Origin: Pseudopithomyces maydicus
Taxonomy: Eukaryota; Ascomycota; Dothideomycetes; Pleosporales; Didymosphaeriaceae
Assembly (NCBI GenBank): GCA_026873275.1
Contig: JANTUC010000017.1
Coordinates: 434,001-498,000 of the forward strand
Reading direction: 5' to 3'
Length of the DNA: 64,000 nt
The notes below the pieces were generated by a model. That model was not told where the DNA came from. It saw nothing but the letters and a program-made list of their open reading frames with translations, and did no database searches. This document shows, in pieces, positions 35,238 to 47,078 of this stretch. The stretch's first letter is position 1, and each line of letters starts with the position of its first letter. Position numbers and translations under genes: made by a program.

Positions 35238-36034
35238 TCACTGTCCCTTCTTCGCATTGAGCTTCGCCAACTCCACGGCGATGCCACTGTCCACCTCCTT
35301 CTTCAAGTTCTTGTAGAAGCCCAGTTTGAACAGAATTTCGTACCATACAAATAGCGGTGCTAGAAAGAGTGCTTGCACCAGGTTATCCACCAGGGCCGGC
35401 TTGCGACCTTCGAACTTGCCGTGTCCGATGAATTGCAAGATCCACGATATTACATGCACAGCGGCAGCGATGGTGTTCACCTTCTCGGATTAGCATTAAG
35501 CCAGTAAAAATCGATCATAGCGGTGCCAATCATGTTTGGGAGTCGGAGGAGAGGGGTGACTGACTTTTGTGCGGTTGTAGTTGGGGACAAGGCGATTGGC
35601 TAGGGCAGCGCCACCTAGGATCAATGGACCGAGAGTGAATCCGACAACGTTCGGAGAAAGTATAGGGTATAGTATTGCGTAGTTCAAGGAAGCGAGCGAC
35701 GTAAAGTTCAACGGGAGATTGAGGCGCGAGAGGAGCCCAGGCGTTTGCAGAGCAGGGGTGTTGGTTCCCTAGAAGGGCTGGTCAACAAGAGCATTTGAAC
35801 AAGGAGGCTGTCTTACGAGTAGTTGACCAGTAGCTAGGAGAAGTGGCACACATGCAATATGAATCTTCACGTTAGTCTAGGTCGAGAGTTAGGAACTATT
35901 AGCGACGCGAGCGGTGGAAGGTGCGAACAGGATCATTATGGTATGCTCCGTACTGCGTCTATTAGTGAATGTACGAAATCTCTCCGTCAATTAAAGCGTA
36001 CGAATACGAGCTGCTCCTTCAGATTGAAACCCAT
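35238..36034 (-). CDS. MPO1: Mpo1-like 2-hydroxy fatty acid dioxygenase (DUF962)
   Basis: Five exons (36034-36002, 35952-35929, 35876-35817, 35768-35565, 35480-35238), all in phase 0, give 187 aa. Mpo1 is an ER Fe(II) dioxygenase that alpha-oxidises 2-hydroxy fatty acids from phytosphingosine breakdown. The signature YGAYHNDPTNVKIH is assembled across two introns and provides conserved histidines. The second His-rich motif is VHVISWILQFIGHGKFEGRK. Several membrane segments lie between and after these. Exon 2 has only 24 nt. The acceptor of exon 5 could be three bases upstream, adding one Lys. Length is close to the yeast protein. Confidence 0.9.
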
Positions 36035-37085
36035 TGTCACGAAATCAACAGATACGGTGTTGTACGAGGGCGATCAGTTTACGTTTGGCGATGCACACAG
36101 GTACAACGGAATCAAAGCAAATTGAACACAAGAAAAATATGCAGGGTGAATGCAGGTTGCATCGGTTACACAGAGAAAGGTACAAGGAAATAAATACATC
36201 CGAAGTCATGCGACAAGGCGCGATGAGGTGAGATGCTTGGAATCTTGGAAGCGTGAGATGTACCGAGGCTAACCCGCGTCAGACGGGCCACTCTTGCCGT
36301 TGCCGTTGACATGTGGGACACTGGAACGCGCTTGGTCTAGCGCTACGTCGCAGCCGTTATTGTGGATACCATCGAGGCTCTAATCCAACGACCCGTCACT
36401 CTTCTCGATCTATCTTTAAATGGTGCAATGTTGTGTTCTGACAGAGCTCTTTGCGATGGAAACGGAACTAAACTTCTGTGGAACCTTTACGGTTGCGTTA
36501 CCACCGCGCGACGTTGATGCTGGCAATGAGAGGACAGTCGACGCAAATAGCGTACGTAGACGGTAGCATGTGTGACATTGCTAATCTCTAATTCAATTAG
36601 CAGTGCGTATGCTGCATGATTGAATTGGGCCAAATGGCGACAAAGAAGGGGACAGCTGGATCCTTCTTTGCACGGATAACCACGAACGCTGGTACAGCTA
36701 CAGAACGTCTCCATGGTCTCCATCTGTTGGGCAGGGCGTAGATAAGCTTCATTGCGTAAGATCAGCGGTCTCCAGAAACATCCGGAAAGCCACATCACCT
36801 ATATATCGATGACCGACCACACTCTCCCGCTTGTTCCTACACTCTCCTGCTTCAGGATCCACATTCCGTTAAGATAGACGTCATGATCGACTGGGTCTGG
36901 TACACGTTCTATTAACTACCTAGCGAGCGACATACCATTGGTATCCACCAATCATTATCAAGCTTCTTGCAACCAAGTTGACATAACGACACACATTAAT
37001 CGACCGAAGCCCATTACAGGCCTAAGCTATACTAAATTTGGGGGAGAATGCCCGGGATCCACTCATGGAATGTGTTCCTGGAGTT
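36035..37085. other. Intergenic, 1 kb
   Basis: Promoter side of MPO1 and 3' flank of the sugar transporter. No supported gene. Confidence 0.5.
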
Positions 37086-39307
37086 TTAAACCTTCGCAGC
37101 GGTAACCTCGACCTTGGCCTCGCTTCGGTGGACGTCGTCGAATCTGTACAGGACAGGCTTTGCTAGGCCCTTCTTGCGAAGAACGTACGTCTTGAACCAC
37201 CATGGCAGATTCTTACCGACCTGGTACTTCATGTGGGTGCGTGTCGGCACTGCGAAAATGTAATCAAGTTCCTCGAGTGTGCGTTGCTTTGTCTCGGGCA
37301 ACCACAAGAAGCTAATATTGTTAGCGAAGCTTGGATGGAGAGTTTTAAACTTACATCATAATAACAGCAACGATGTTGAGACCGGCATAGAAACCGAAGA
37401 CACCTTGCGCTTTCATGACTCGCAACATCGTTGGAAGGGTGAGCGAGAGAACAGATGCCCAGAAATTGTTTGTTGCAACGGCCCAAGACATACCCATCTC
37501 ACGATGAGACAGGGGGAAGACCTCTGCTGAGTACGTGAATGGTACAGGACCCATACCCGGAGAGTAGAAGGCGCCGAAAATGTACACGAACAAAGCAATC
37601 AAACCCATGTGAGCCGTGCTTTCTTTCGGGATGTAGTAGCACATACCCGCCACAAGAAGCGACCAGAACATGTTGGGGAAAGTGAACAGCAACAGACCGC
37701 GGCGTCCGAACGTGTCAATTGTCCACACGGCTGGCCAGGCGAAGACAAAGTTGACAAGACCAAAGCCGAATGAGGCAATAAGCGCCACCTTATCGGTAGC
37801 ACCACCCTCGCGGAAGATTGTGCTCGAGTAGAAAGCAATAATGTTGATACCGCACATCTGTTGTCCAATCATAACGATTCCGGATGCTTGGGTGGCACGG
37901 CGCACACGAGGAATTGTGAAAAGCTCGAAGAAGCGCGTGAAGAAATTGCTGTTTGGCGAGATACCAGCTTCACGGACAAGGACCTCCTCCTGGGCAAGAA
38001 GCGCATGGGTATAGTAGAGATCACGAGCAGCTTGCAGTGGGGTATTACGAAGTCGTAAGAAGGACTTGTAGGCCTTGGCATACTTGCGCTTCTTCATCAG
38101 CCAGCGGGGCGACTCCGGGACGAACCAGATACCAAGGACGAGTGGGACGGCAGGGATGAATGCGGATCCCAATTGCAAACGCCATGCAATTTTACCAACA
38201 TTCTACGCCCAAGTTAGCGGTCCTGTCCTAAGCTTCGAAAGCTGAACTTACCATGACAGCAAGATTGGCCACTGTACCAAGAAAGATGCCAAATGCAGTC
38301 CAAATCTGCCACGACATGACGAGCCCACCACGAACATTGGCAGGTACATTTTCGGCGGAGAAAACGGGGACCGTCCTATCGTCTCATCAATTATACGATC
38401 ATGTGACTTGAAGTTCCCACTTACACTTCCTTGAGACCCATACCAATGCCGAGCAACACACGACAGGCTGCGAGTTGACCCCAATGCTGAGTAAGACCAG
38501 AGCCGATAGGAGCGAGGACGGAGAAGATGGCTGCAACGAAGATGGTACCGCGGCGACCAAGCAGGTCGTTAACGGGGTCCGAAATCCAAGCGCAGAAGAG
38601 AGCAATGGCAATATACGGGCAGGAGTTGACGAAACCGACGATCCAGCTGTTCTTCCGACACAACGCTGTGTTCTCAGCGCTGGCGTCACAGAAGGAAGAG
38701 GGCCCATCGGGAATGCCGAATTGCTGAGCAAAGGTCAAGTTTGCACCGTTTGAACCCGTCTGGTCCCAGCCCTGAATAGCTGCGGCGATGGAGTTGAGGA
38801 TGATGGTAGCATAGAGGATCTTGGGAAGCTTCCAGCGGTGCGTCACTTCTTCGCGGATAGCCTGCCGATCAGCCTCGTCCAGCTCGGTGATTTCATCAAT
38901 CAGAGCAGGCGCCTGGGCGACAAGAGCACCTTTGATGAGAAGATCGGAAATGTCCTCCAATTGATGCTCGCGAGCGAACACCTCGACATCTTTGATCAAT
39001 TGCTCTTTGGAGAGGCCCACGAGAGGGTTGCGAACCCTGTTGTTGTTGTCAGCCCAAGACAATAAACAACACCACAACAAGAATCGAATGTAACAAGGAA
39101 TATGGGAACCGGGCATCATATTTGACTTACTCTCCCTCGGTATTTGCGGTCAGCTCGGCGATGCTGGCGCGACGCTTCTCCTCGGTGTCGAGGATCGAGG
39201 TACGACGCTCAGTCGGCCTGCGAGGTGCATGTTAGCTCTGGCACAGTGGAGATGTGGGTGCAGACGCGGGGAGCCTACTCGGCGCCAGAGATCTTCTCGT
39301 CGGCCAT
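37086..39307 (-). CDS. MFS sugar transporter
   Basis: Six exons (39307-39279, 39217-39131, 39036-38425, 38375-38252, 38202-37355, 37311-37086) join in phase to 641 aa. It is a twelve-helix proton-coupled or facilitative sugar porter of the plasma membrane. Signatures are ISDPVNDLLGRRG after helix 2, PESPRWL before the central loop, GINIIAFYSSTIF in helix 7, DTFGRRGLLL, and PETKQRTLEELDYIF after helix 12. The N-terminal cytosolic region is long (about 125 aa) and helical, with EKRRASIAEL and EELDEADR-like acidic stretches; it is longer than in typical hexose transporters and could carry regulatory sites. Substrate is not inferable. The first exon is 29 nt. Confidence 0.92.
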
Positions 39308-42300
39308 CGTTTACAGCGTCACGGGTGTGGAGCAGTGCACTGGCGGACGATTCGGTGGAATGTGTGGTAACTGGGGACGGGTGGGATTTATACGCTGCGG
39401 GGATGGAGGCAGGTGGACGAGTTGAAAGAGGTTGGTGCATGGGTCCAAGCTGCAGCGTTTGTGTCACCCACTGGGCGGGGAACCTTTCTGGGCATAAGGT
39501 GAAGGTTGGCCGCTGCACCAGAATCACGCGACTCTGCAGCTGTCGAGCTTGGAGGCCTCGAAGGAAGCGGCATCAGCGATCCAAGAGCTCAGGGTGGACG
39601 GTTCGACTTCGTAAGTGGCACTGCGAATCGGTGTTTTGTTATCTTCCTATTCGCTGCCCGTTTCCATGGCTGCAGGGTGGCTGCGCGTGCGCGCCTGGGG
39701 CTTTCACTCCCCAGATGGCTTGCCCCGCGCTTGGGCCTCTTGGTATTGCCGTGGCTCGAGGCGTGACCAAGCTTGAGGGGATCGTCAGGCTCATTTTCAC
39801 TGAGACAAGCGACAGCGACTCTCAGCGATGGCCCACTCACCGGAACGAGTTTATGCATTTGGGCAGCAGCATCAGTCTGAACCAGCGACACCGATCCATG
39901 GCGCAACTCGATCAGGTAAGCCCAGTATCAACAAGCACTCCTCTCGAATGCTAGTATACCACATGGCGAGACAAAGAAACCCAGCAGGCTAGCGCTTCGC
40001 CAAACGGTGTTCAAAGACGTGCTCTCCACAGTACGGGAACCCCAGACGGACGATCCTTTAGCGCTCTCCACCTGCCTGGACCGGTCAAACCATCCCTAAA
40101 GAGGAGAGCGATGGCTCTGCACAAAAACCACCCGCACAATACCATCTTCATAAATAGCCATCTACTTATGCATTTCCAATCCATCTGTGCAACCGCGTAT
40201 GTACCCAACCCATCCAACCCACCCAACTGTTTGCGTAGCGGAGCTGTCATTGGTGCCCAAGTTGGAGAAGGCTTCTTTGAGCTATTATAATACGAACGGT
40301 TTACGCCGACCCGCTCCCTGTACTCACCGGTCTCCGCACCCACCGAGCATGGGTCTCGAAGCCATCTGTTGCCCACTCGCGTACTCATGCATGCATCGAT
40401 TTATGCAATCATCCCATACGCCACCTTTTCAAAGTCCGTCCCAGACGTTGCGACAAGCATACCATCAAGCTTCCAACTCGTTCGCTCCTCAGCGACACGT
40501 CTTCAGCGCCTTGGCATCCATCCTTGTTCGAGCTTCGGCCTGGAACGTCCCAGCGTTGGCGCAAACTTTCCACCAAGAACAGGGATGGCTCGCAACATCT
40601 CACCCTGGCACATGTCCTGGTCCGTGCTCTTGCGCCCGTAATAGCTTAGCCTACATACTTTTAACGACAGCCACAATTGTGATATAGCCATATCCAATCC
40701 TCCAAGGGAGCGAGGCTACCTACTCCCGGTGAGCTGAGGCTCCCCCGATTCCCGTAGGCTGACGCCTCCCGAAGCACAGACATTCGTCTTGCAAAACGTC
40801 CACGCCACAAGGATCCTCGTGTCTTCTTAGCTTACGGCCTTCATGCATTGAGAAAGAAGAAAAATCCTTCATCGTGCGGAAAAAGAGACCTCTCAGTGAT
40901 AGCCACGTTGTTTGAGTGACCTTCGATGGAGTTGCTAACAGTCCCACAAGTACTTTCAGGAATCAAACCACAAAAGATTCACCGCCTTTGCCTCGCCGGA
41001 AATAGCTCGATCCATGTTCCTATGTGAATCTCAACTATCGTTTCATTAGCAATTCTTATATGCTATTTAAAACGAAAACGCTTTGGACTGAACAGAATCA
41101 TACTAGTAGCGAGAAAGTATTGATTATCAGCCCTTTCTCAGTCGCACAACGGTACCATTGACCGAGATGTATATACAGGGGTGACGGGCCATCATAAATT
41201 CGGACCTCGATTTGAAAAATTTGTTCTAACTGTGTCATATACACTTACATAGAAACCAGGACGTACTTTACTTAATGGAAATCATCACTACGCCTTCCAT
41301 CAGTCACGAACCGGCATACCACGTCAATTCATTATTGATTTTCCCACCAAGTTCTTGCTCAACTGGGATATGTGTAGTTAGTCGTAATTTCCAGATGTGA
41401 TCGCTCGCCAAAACACATCCAGGTAAAAAACCAGACTTGTCCTCAGTAGCTTCAGAACACACAGTCAATTTGTAAACCGAGAAAATCACTAATAACCTCC
41501 AATTATAGGACATATTTTCAGCAGCATTACAAAACGAGATGCTCGTATTCATGTTGAACAACTCTATACGCTCATACTCTGAACTTCGATTAAAATTCCA
41601 TACGGATCAAATACGCTTGGCTCCGGATATATATGTACGAAAGCAATGAGGGATATCAATCGGGCGCAATATTGTCCAAAACAGCTTCAGCTACCACTAT
41701 CAGCAGCTTTCTGGCAGTGTAACTCCCTGCTCATCAGCATCTTGGCTTGCATGTCTGAATACATTTATACTGATAAAGGGTCGAGGGAATAAACCCGTTC
41801 TTCGACCTTGCTAAAATAAAACAGAGAAAATAAAAATGTAAACGACGAAAGAAATGTGTAACCAGTCTAAAGGTAGCTTGAGCGTTGAAGAATATAAACC
41901 TCATGGTCGAGGTTTCCACATACCAAAGAACTGGCGCTAACTAGTTGCGCAGCTGAGCTCCGAAAACAACACTAGGTACGTCAGCCGAAAAGCATGCTAG
42001 GCTATTAGTATGTCACCGCTCAGTCAAGAAGAAGATCTGGGGAAATTCTCTTCGTAGTGCTAAGGCTCTCGCGTCCTAAATCCCACCTTTTCTTGGCCTA
42101 GGGACTAGATACGTGGGCGATATCCTCCCAGTGATGACCATTTTTTTAATTTAAGTAGACCATTGCAGTACTTAATCTGCTGATACCTTTGAACCAAATT
42201 CGGCTCACTAGCATGTGAAATGCGGGCAGCTGTGGTATTAGCTATAAATATCAAAGGCTAAAAGGACTAGGAGCGAGTATACATCATCCGTGAACCGCTA

Positions 42301-43331
42301 ATCCGATCTTGCATAATATGTGGCCTGACATCATGCCGCTAGAAATACTAGTTTGGTATACACTTTAAGTATACATAATATGAACGAATCGTCTCTCCAT
42401 GGGACACTGTCTTTTGGTTCCTAGTTTATTCGGTAATGGATGCATGCAGAGGAAACAAGTGCCTGACCTGGTTGCCAGTCAACTAGAGACTCTAGATAGA
42501 CTACCCTGGTACCTCATGGATATGAATGAACTCACATAGTACCATTTTTTGGTAGAGAAGTTCTCGCACCTTCATATTAACTCAAGTCGCCGACGCCGAC
42601 CATGCCTTCGATATTCCTGTTTCTATGAATAAGAATCACGAGACCAAACGAGAAAAGTCGATCATGCGGGTTGGCCTACCAGAAACAACAGATCAGGCTC
42701 CTACTCTAAACCTTTCTACAATTTATACATCTCACGTTCATATACATGTCCTTGTAATCACTTTAAATGCATCGATCAATTACAATTGCAAAATGGAAAC
42801 AAGATACTCAAAGATCGACCGTTGCTAGCCATTGAATTGAACCCAGTCGCATCGATCAGGCAAAATACTCGAGTAACATTCGAAATTGGTTTGGTGATAC
42901 GAATAGAGAAAGCTACGTTGGAAATACTGTCTTTGATTTCGCATAAGACTCTCGAGATCATGTTGCTCGGCGTGCCATCGAAGGGCGGTACTAACAATAA
43001 AGCGGCAGGACTGCAGGTATGTATGATCTAGAAAAGACATAGAAAAACCAGATACTGAAGTCTTTCGAAATAATATTAGTGTTTAATGAAATATCGTGAA
43101 CCAAGACATGAGTTTTCTTGGTGAGTGGTGGGCACGTGAGGAATCCGCCCCCGGGGCCGGGCGTGCGCCCGATTCGGGGTATTGCTGACCCACCAAGTCA
43201 TCACATCCAAAATCCTCAGTTCAGCTACCTTCTCGCAGATGCAAAATTTCTTATCGCACTATCGCACGAGCACTATACATGTAGTGCGACAGGATTGTTG
43301 GTCACGATCTCTGCGTCATCGGCGTGCAGTC
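39308..43331. other. 4-kb gene-free, partly AT-rich stretch
   Basis: The left part (39308-40700) is upstream of the sugar transporter and has average composition. From about 41000 to 43100 the sequence is visibly AT-rich with stop-dense frames. No transposase, reverse transcriptase or terminal repeats were recognised. Old transposon remains are possible but not shown. A GC-rich block with CCCCCGGGGCCGGGCG lies at 43148-43165, just before the next gene. Confidence 0.45.
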
Positions 43332-44579
43332 ATGAGTCTACCCTCTTCTTCGGCTCATCCTGCCCAACCAGTACACAGTAACTTTACCCGGCCTCGCATC
43401 GCAATTCTATACCAAGAGCTAGATCCACCTCTCATCAATGGTGTCAGAAAGCCCAAAAGCCTGGAGGGATGTATAGTCGTTAGCTGCGATTCGTACATAC
43501 ACGCTGACTTCAAGCAGGCTACCGAGATTCAGGCGCAGACATTGCCTACGTTTTGAAACATCATTGCGAGTTAGATGTTGTGACACCCTCACCGTCGCCA
43601 GACCCGTCCAATGACGCAGACTGGGTGTTCGCAGACACGGAATCCGGAATTCTGGCTGCGATTGAAAAGCAGGTAACACATCTCTGGGCTAACACGATTC
43701 TCTTTTCCGAACACCCTCTACAAACATCTGAGAAACTACACAAGGTTGCGAAAAACATACAGATTGTGGGGCAACCCCTAAACTGGTAGAATTATACGAT
43801 GACAAGAACTATGTGAATGAGATGTTGAGAATGAGAGGAGGGTTCAGACTACCTTCCGCACAACTCGTACAAGATGAATCTCAACTAGAAAGTATCCTCA
43901 AGGTAGACCTAGACTATCCCGTAGTCGCAAAACCAGTTCGAGGACGAGGAAGTCACGGTGTAAAGATATGCCGAACAGCGAATGAACTTCGCGATCACTG
44001 CAATGATCTGCTCAACCAGCAATCGTCGGTTATCGTCGAAAGCTACCTTTCAGGGATGGAGGGGACCGTGACCGTCATGCCGCCGTCCCAGGCTTCCGGA
44101 AACAGCGACTATTGGGCGATGCCTGTTGTTGAGCGGTTCAATCATGCGGACGGCATCGCACCTTACAGTGGTACCGTAGCGATAACGGAAAATTCACGAG
44201 TTGTTTCAGCAGAACAGCATCAACAAGACCCCGCATATGGCGAAATACAACGTCAGTGTGTTGAAACTGCGAGGTTACTGCAATGCACGGCTCCGATACG
44301 TATTGATGTAAGACGCGTAAATGAGGAGAAATTTTCGCCTTTCGCATTGTTTGATGTGAATCTGAAGCCAGCAAGTAGTTTCTCTCGAATTTCAGATCTA
44401 GACACTGATAGAGATCGCAGAACATGACGGGGCCTGGTCGAAAGGGGCGGGAGAATCAAGCCAGTTTGACGGCGCTTGCTGCTGAAGGTATCGGATGGGA
44501 TTATCCAACCCTGCTGCGGAAGATCCTAGAGTCCAGCAGCTCACTGCATCATCTGAGAAACTTAGGCACGCCAAATTAG
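43332..44579 (+). CDS. ATP-grasp ligase, D-Ala-D-Ala ligase-like (frameshifted)
   Basis: Exons 43332-43470, 43518-44370 and 44421-44579. The first intron (GTATAG to GCAG, branch GCTGAC) joins KSLEG to CYRDSGADIAYVLK. A -1 shift lies at a C4 run (43775-43778). One added C restores QPPKLVELYDDKNYV and gives about 383 aa. The ATP-grasp core shows YPVVAKPVRGRGSHGV (ATP-binding Lys and Gly loop), VIVESYLSGMEG, and ALFDVNLKPNMTGPG, where the metal ligands lie. The last intron is GC-AG, and only this splice restores KPNMTGPG. Related fungal proteins are common but their substrates are unknown. The fold suggests ligation of a carboxylate to an amine via acyl phosphate. It could instead be a young pseudogene. 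Confidence 0.75.
43775..43778 (+). other. Frameshift site 2 (C4 run)
   Basis: Upstream frame ends in TAG at 43787-43789. The downstream frame is open from before the run to 44427. One extra C in the run makes the conserved protein continuous. Confidence 0.75.
44371..44420 (+). other. GC-AG intron in ATP-grasp gene
   Basis: The 50-nt intron starts GCAAGT, the usual GC-type donor, and ends ATCGCAG. Splicing joins AAG CCA to AAC ATG in phase 0 and rebuilds the conserved KPNMTGPG motif. Reading through instead gives an unrelated tail and a TGA at 44425. Confidence 0.8.
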
Positions 44580-45209
44580 ACAAAAAGCTTAACAATTTGG
44601 GCAGAGAGCCCCACAAGTGCAGCTTCGTGGAACGCGCTGTAACCCTTTGACCTGTGGACTACCCATAGACTCTGCTTATAATACTTCATTCACTCTTATC
44701 AGACCTCCTCTCGTATCCAGCGTCTACAGATATAGTTCATTGCAAATCAGCGTCATTATTTGGCACTTTAAGGCTCGGCGTGCAGCATCTCTCCCGAAAC
44801 AAGCTAACCTTGAACCCACGTTACAGGTACTATAGGCTAAAAAGGCAGGACGCAAACACTCGCATGCGCACTACCCGGGTGATCACTATGGAAAGAACTT
44901 AGAACATTTAGAACGCCAATATGCCGAAAAGTGGTGCTTGCTCGCTGTCGAATCGGCAGGTGAAACTGTATGCATGGTTTCTGGCTATTTGCGCCATGTT
45001 TTCCCACCAACGCTCGTGTTTGGCCGTCGATCATTGTAGTAACTTACATGAGTCGAGGCTGTACAGATGTACATGGTAGTACCTGGTATCTGGGTTTAGT
45101 GTCTGGTCGTATGATCAGCAACAAACAGTGCGTCCGTTGATCAAAAGAGCGTGCTACGCCCCACCTACGGGTAGTCCTTCTCTGCGCTGAATGAAACTTC
45201 TAGCACACA
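44580..45209. other. Intergenic
   Basis: Between the ATP-grasp gene and the rhodopsin-domain gene, same orientation. No gene seen. Confidence 0.5.
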
Positions 45210-46503
45210 ATGGCGGGTACGCCAGCGGCCACGCTGCTTGGTGTTACGGCCTCGCTTTATCTCGTGGTTCTGTGTTTATTCGGTGTGCGTGTTCACAACA
45301 AAGTCCAACAAAAACGGTTTCGATGGGAGGACTATAGCATCACGCTTGCAACTGTATGTATCATACCTTTGGAGATGCAAAAACTGACAATTTGTGCAGT
45401 TACTAGCATTTCTTCAGTGGTCATTGATTATAACGGCAACGACATATGGCCTCGCTCAATCTTCACAACCGTCTACACGAGACAACGAGATCCAGATAAG
45501 ACACCTGCTCTTCGCCGCAGAGATGGTTTGGATACCTACCATAGCATTTGTTAGGATCGGCATTGCCTTTACGCTCCTCCGTTTCAAGCAAAGTCGATGG
45601 TGGAGAATCACACTATCCTTGCTTGTATTTGTGCAAGTCCTACTCTGTATCGTGAGCCTAGTATTTCTAGTAGTTCAATGCATACCACTACACTTCATTT
45701 GGATGGACATTCCACATCGAGACACCGTATGCACAGCAAGCTTCACAATTCTCGAAAGTCAATACGTCCATGCAAGCGTAGGCACTGCCACCGACCTCAT
45801 CCTCGCGTTGTCACCGCTCTCCTTCGTCCAAAGACGGATAACTCCAACCCGAGAAGCTTTGATGCTCATCTTCCTCGTACTTCTCGGCGTCTTCGCAACG
45901 ACGTGCAGTGTTCGCCGAGTCACACTGCTAGGACCATACGTACTGTCTACGAATAAACGACAGAATGCTGCCATCATAACTCTATGGTCGATTCTTGAGA
46001 TACAAACTACCCTAATAGCAGCGAACATTGCATCTTTCAAGTCGCCTCCCCCGCCACCACCTCCTCCTTCCCACCACTACGCCAGCTACCGGAGACGCCG
46101 CCGAAACGGAAGATCTCGCCGTTCATCATCGAACACGTACACGGACTCGTACCACCTCCAATCGTTGGACTTGTCTCTCACGCAATCTAAGAAGCACAGT
46201 TTGGGCATTGATACAAATGTATCCTCTCTGGCTGGGTCATCGACACTGAGAAAAACACGCAGCGAGGAAATTATCTGGCCAAGGGAATACCAGGTAGAAG
46301 GCAGCGAAGGTGAAAGACATGATAGCCCTTTCTCGCAGATGATGGCTGCGGGTGGAATATTGATGACCAGGGAACTGGATGTCAGGAGCGAAGTGTTGAG
46401 TCGGGCGGGGAGCAGTGACGGCGCGATCATAGATTATCAAAGAAGGGAAGAGTGGGTAGTCGAGGATGAATACAGGGCTAGAGGCGACTGGAGTGCGGTC
46501 TAG
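45210..46503 (+). CDS. Fungal rhodopsin-domain integral membrane protein
   Basis: Two exons, 45210-45353 and 45400-46503, in phase 0 (GTATGT to TGCAG), give 415 aa. Seven hydrophobic segments are seen, beginning LLGVTASLYLVVLCLFGVRV. Motifs of the fungal rhodopsin domain (PF20684 type, the Pth11-like membrane part without CFEM) include RWEDYSITLA after helix 1, TDLILALSPLSF and GVFATTCSVRRV. WSILEIQTTLIAANI marks the last helix. A run of eight prolines follows, then a Ser/Arg-rich cytosolic tail of about 150 residues. These proteins are thought to act as receptors or sensors; ligand is unknown. No cysteine-rich CFEM domain is present at the N terminus. Confidence 0.85.
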
Positions 46504-47078
46504 AATGTAGCAAATGATGCATAACGAACTTAACGGCAAGTTTTCATCAAACAAGTTATTATCAATTGTGCTGAAGACATAGTCGGTAACGGACAAGTAA
46601 CAAGCCCAGAATTAAAACAGAAGCAGACTTTTCATTACTCAAGGGTATAGAGCTACAAAGTTCAAACGCTGATCTAGCATCGCTGACCTTCCTGAACCTT
46701 CTGCAATGACAATGCAGGATTCCCCCGATTGACCAATGCGGGACCCCTCTCCAATGAACCAATACAATACAGTGTGCAACGGGAGCATATCTCGCCTCAC
46801 TGCCCACCCCAGCCCATGGCTAGACCGCCAGATCAGCCAACAAGGGCCTTTCCAGCGGTTCAAGAGGTAGGCTGAAGCGAGACATGCTCCAGATCTATGC
46901 AAATTAGTGAAACGAGGTGTTGTGGAGGCCGGAAAATATGTCCACCTCTTGACGTCCAACATGGCGATGAAACGCCGCCTCGAAGAAATGTCACCTGCCA
47001 ACGCCTTTCCCAAAAGTAGTCCTTCCTAAAATTACAACGCCTCCTTGGTATTTATACCAAATTCCTTGTCCGTGCCAA
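46504..47078. other. Convergent intergenic region
   Basis: 3' flanks of the rhodopsin-domain gene and the repeat protein gene. Only chance frames. Confidence 0.5.

Noticed and set aside
40187..40687. 166-codon plus-strand frame
   Set aside because: Pro/Ser/His-rich chance translation with no start context, splice sites or domain.
39308..43331. Transposon in the 4-kb gene-free stretch
   Set aside because: No transposase or reverse transcriptase motif and no terminal repeats were recognised.
44998..45015. Distant copy of the minisatellite motif (CCCACCAACGCT)
   Set aside because: Only 12 bases match, within chance for a 64-kb window.
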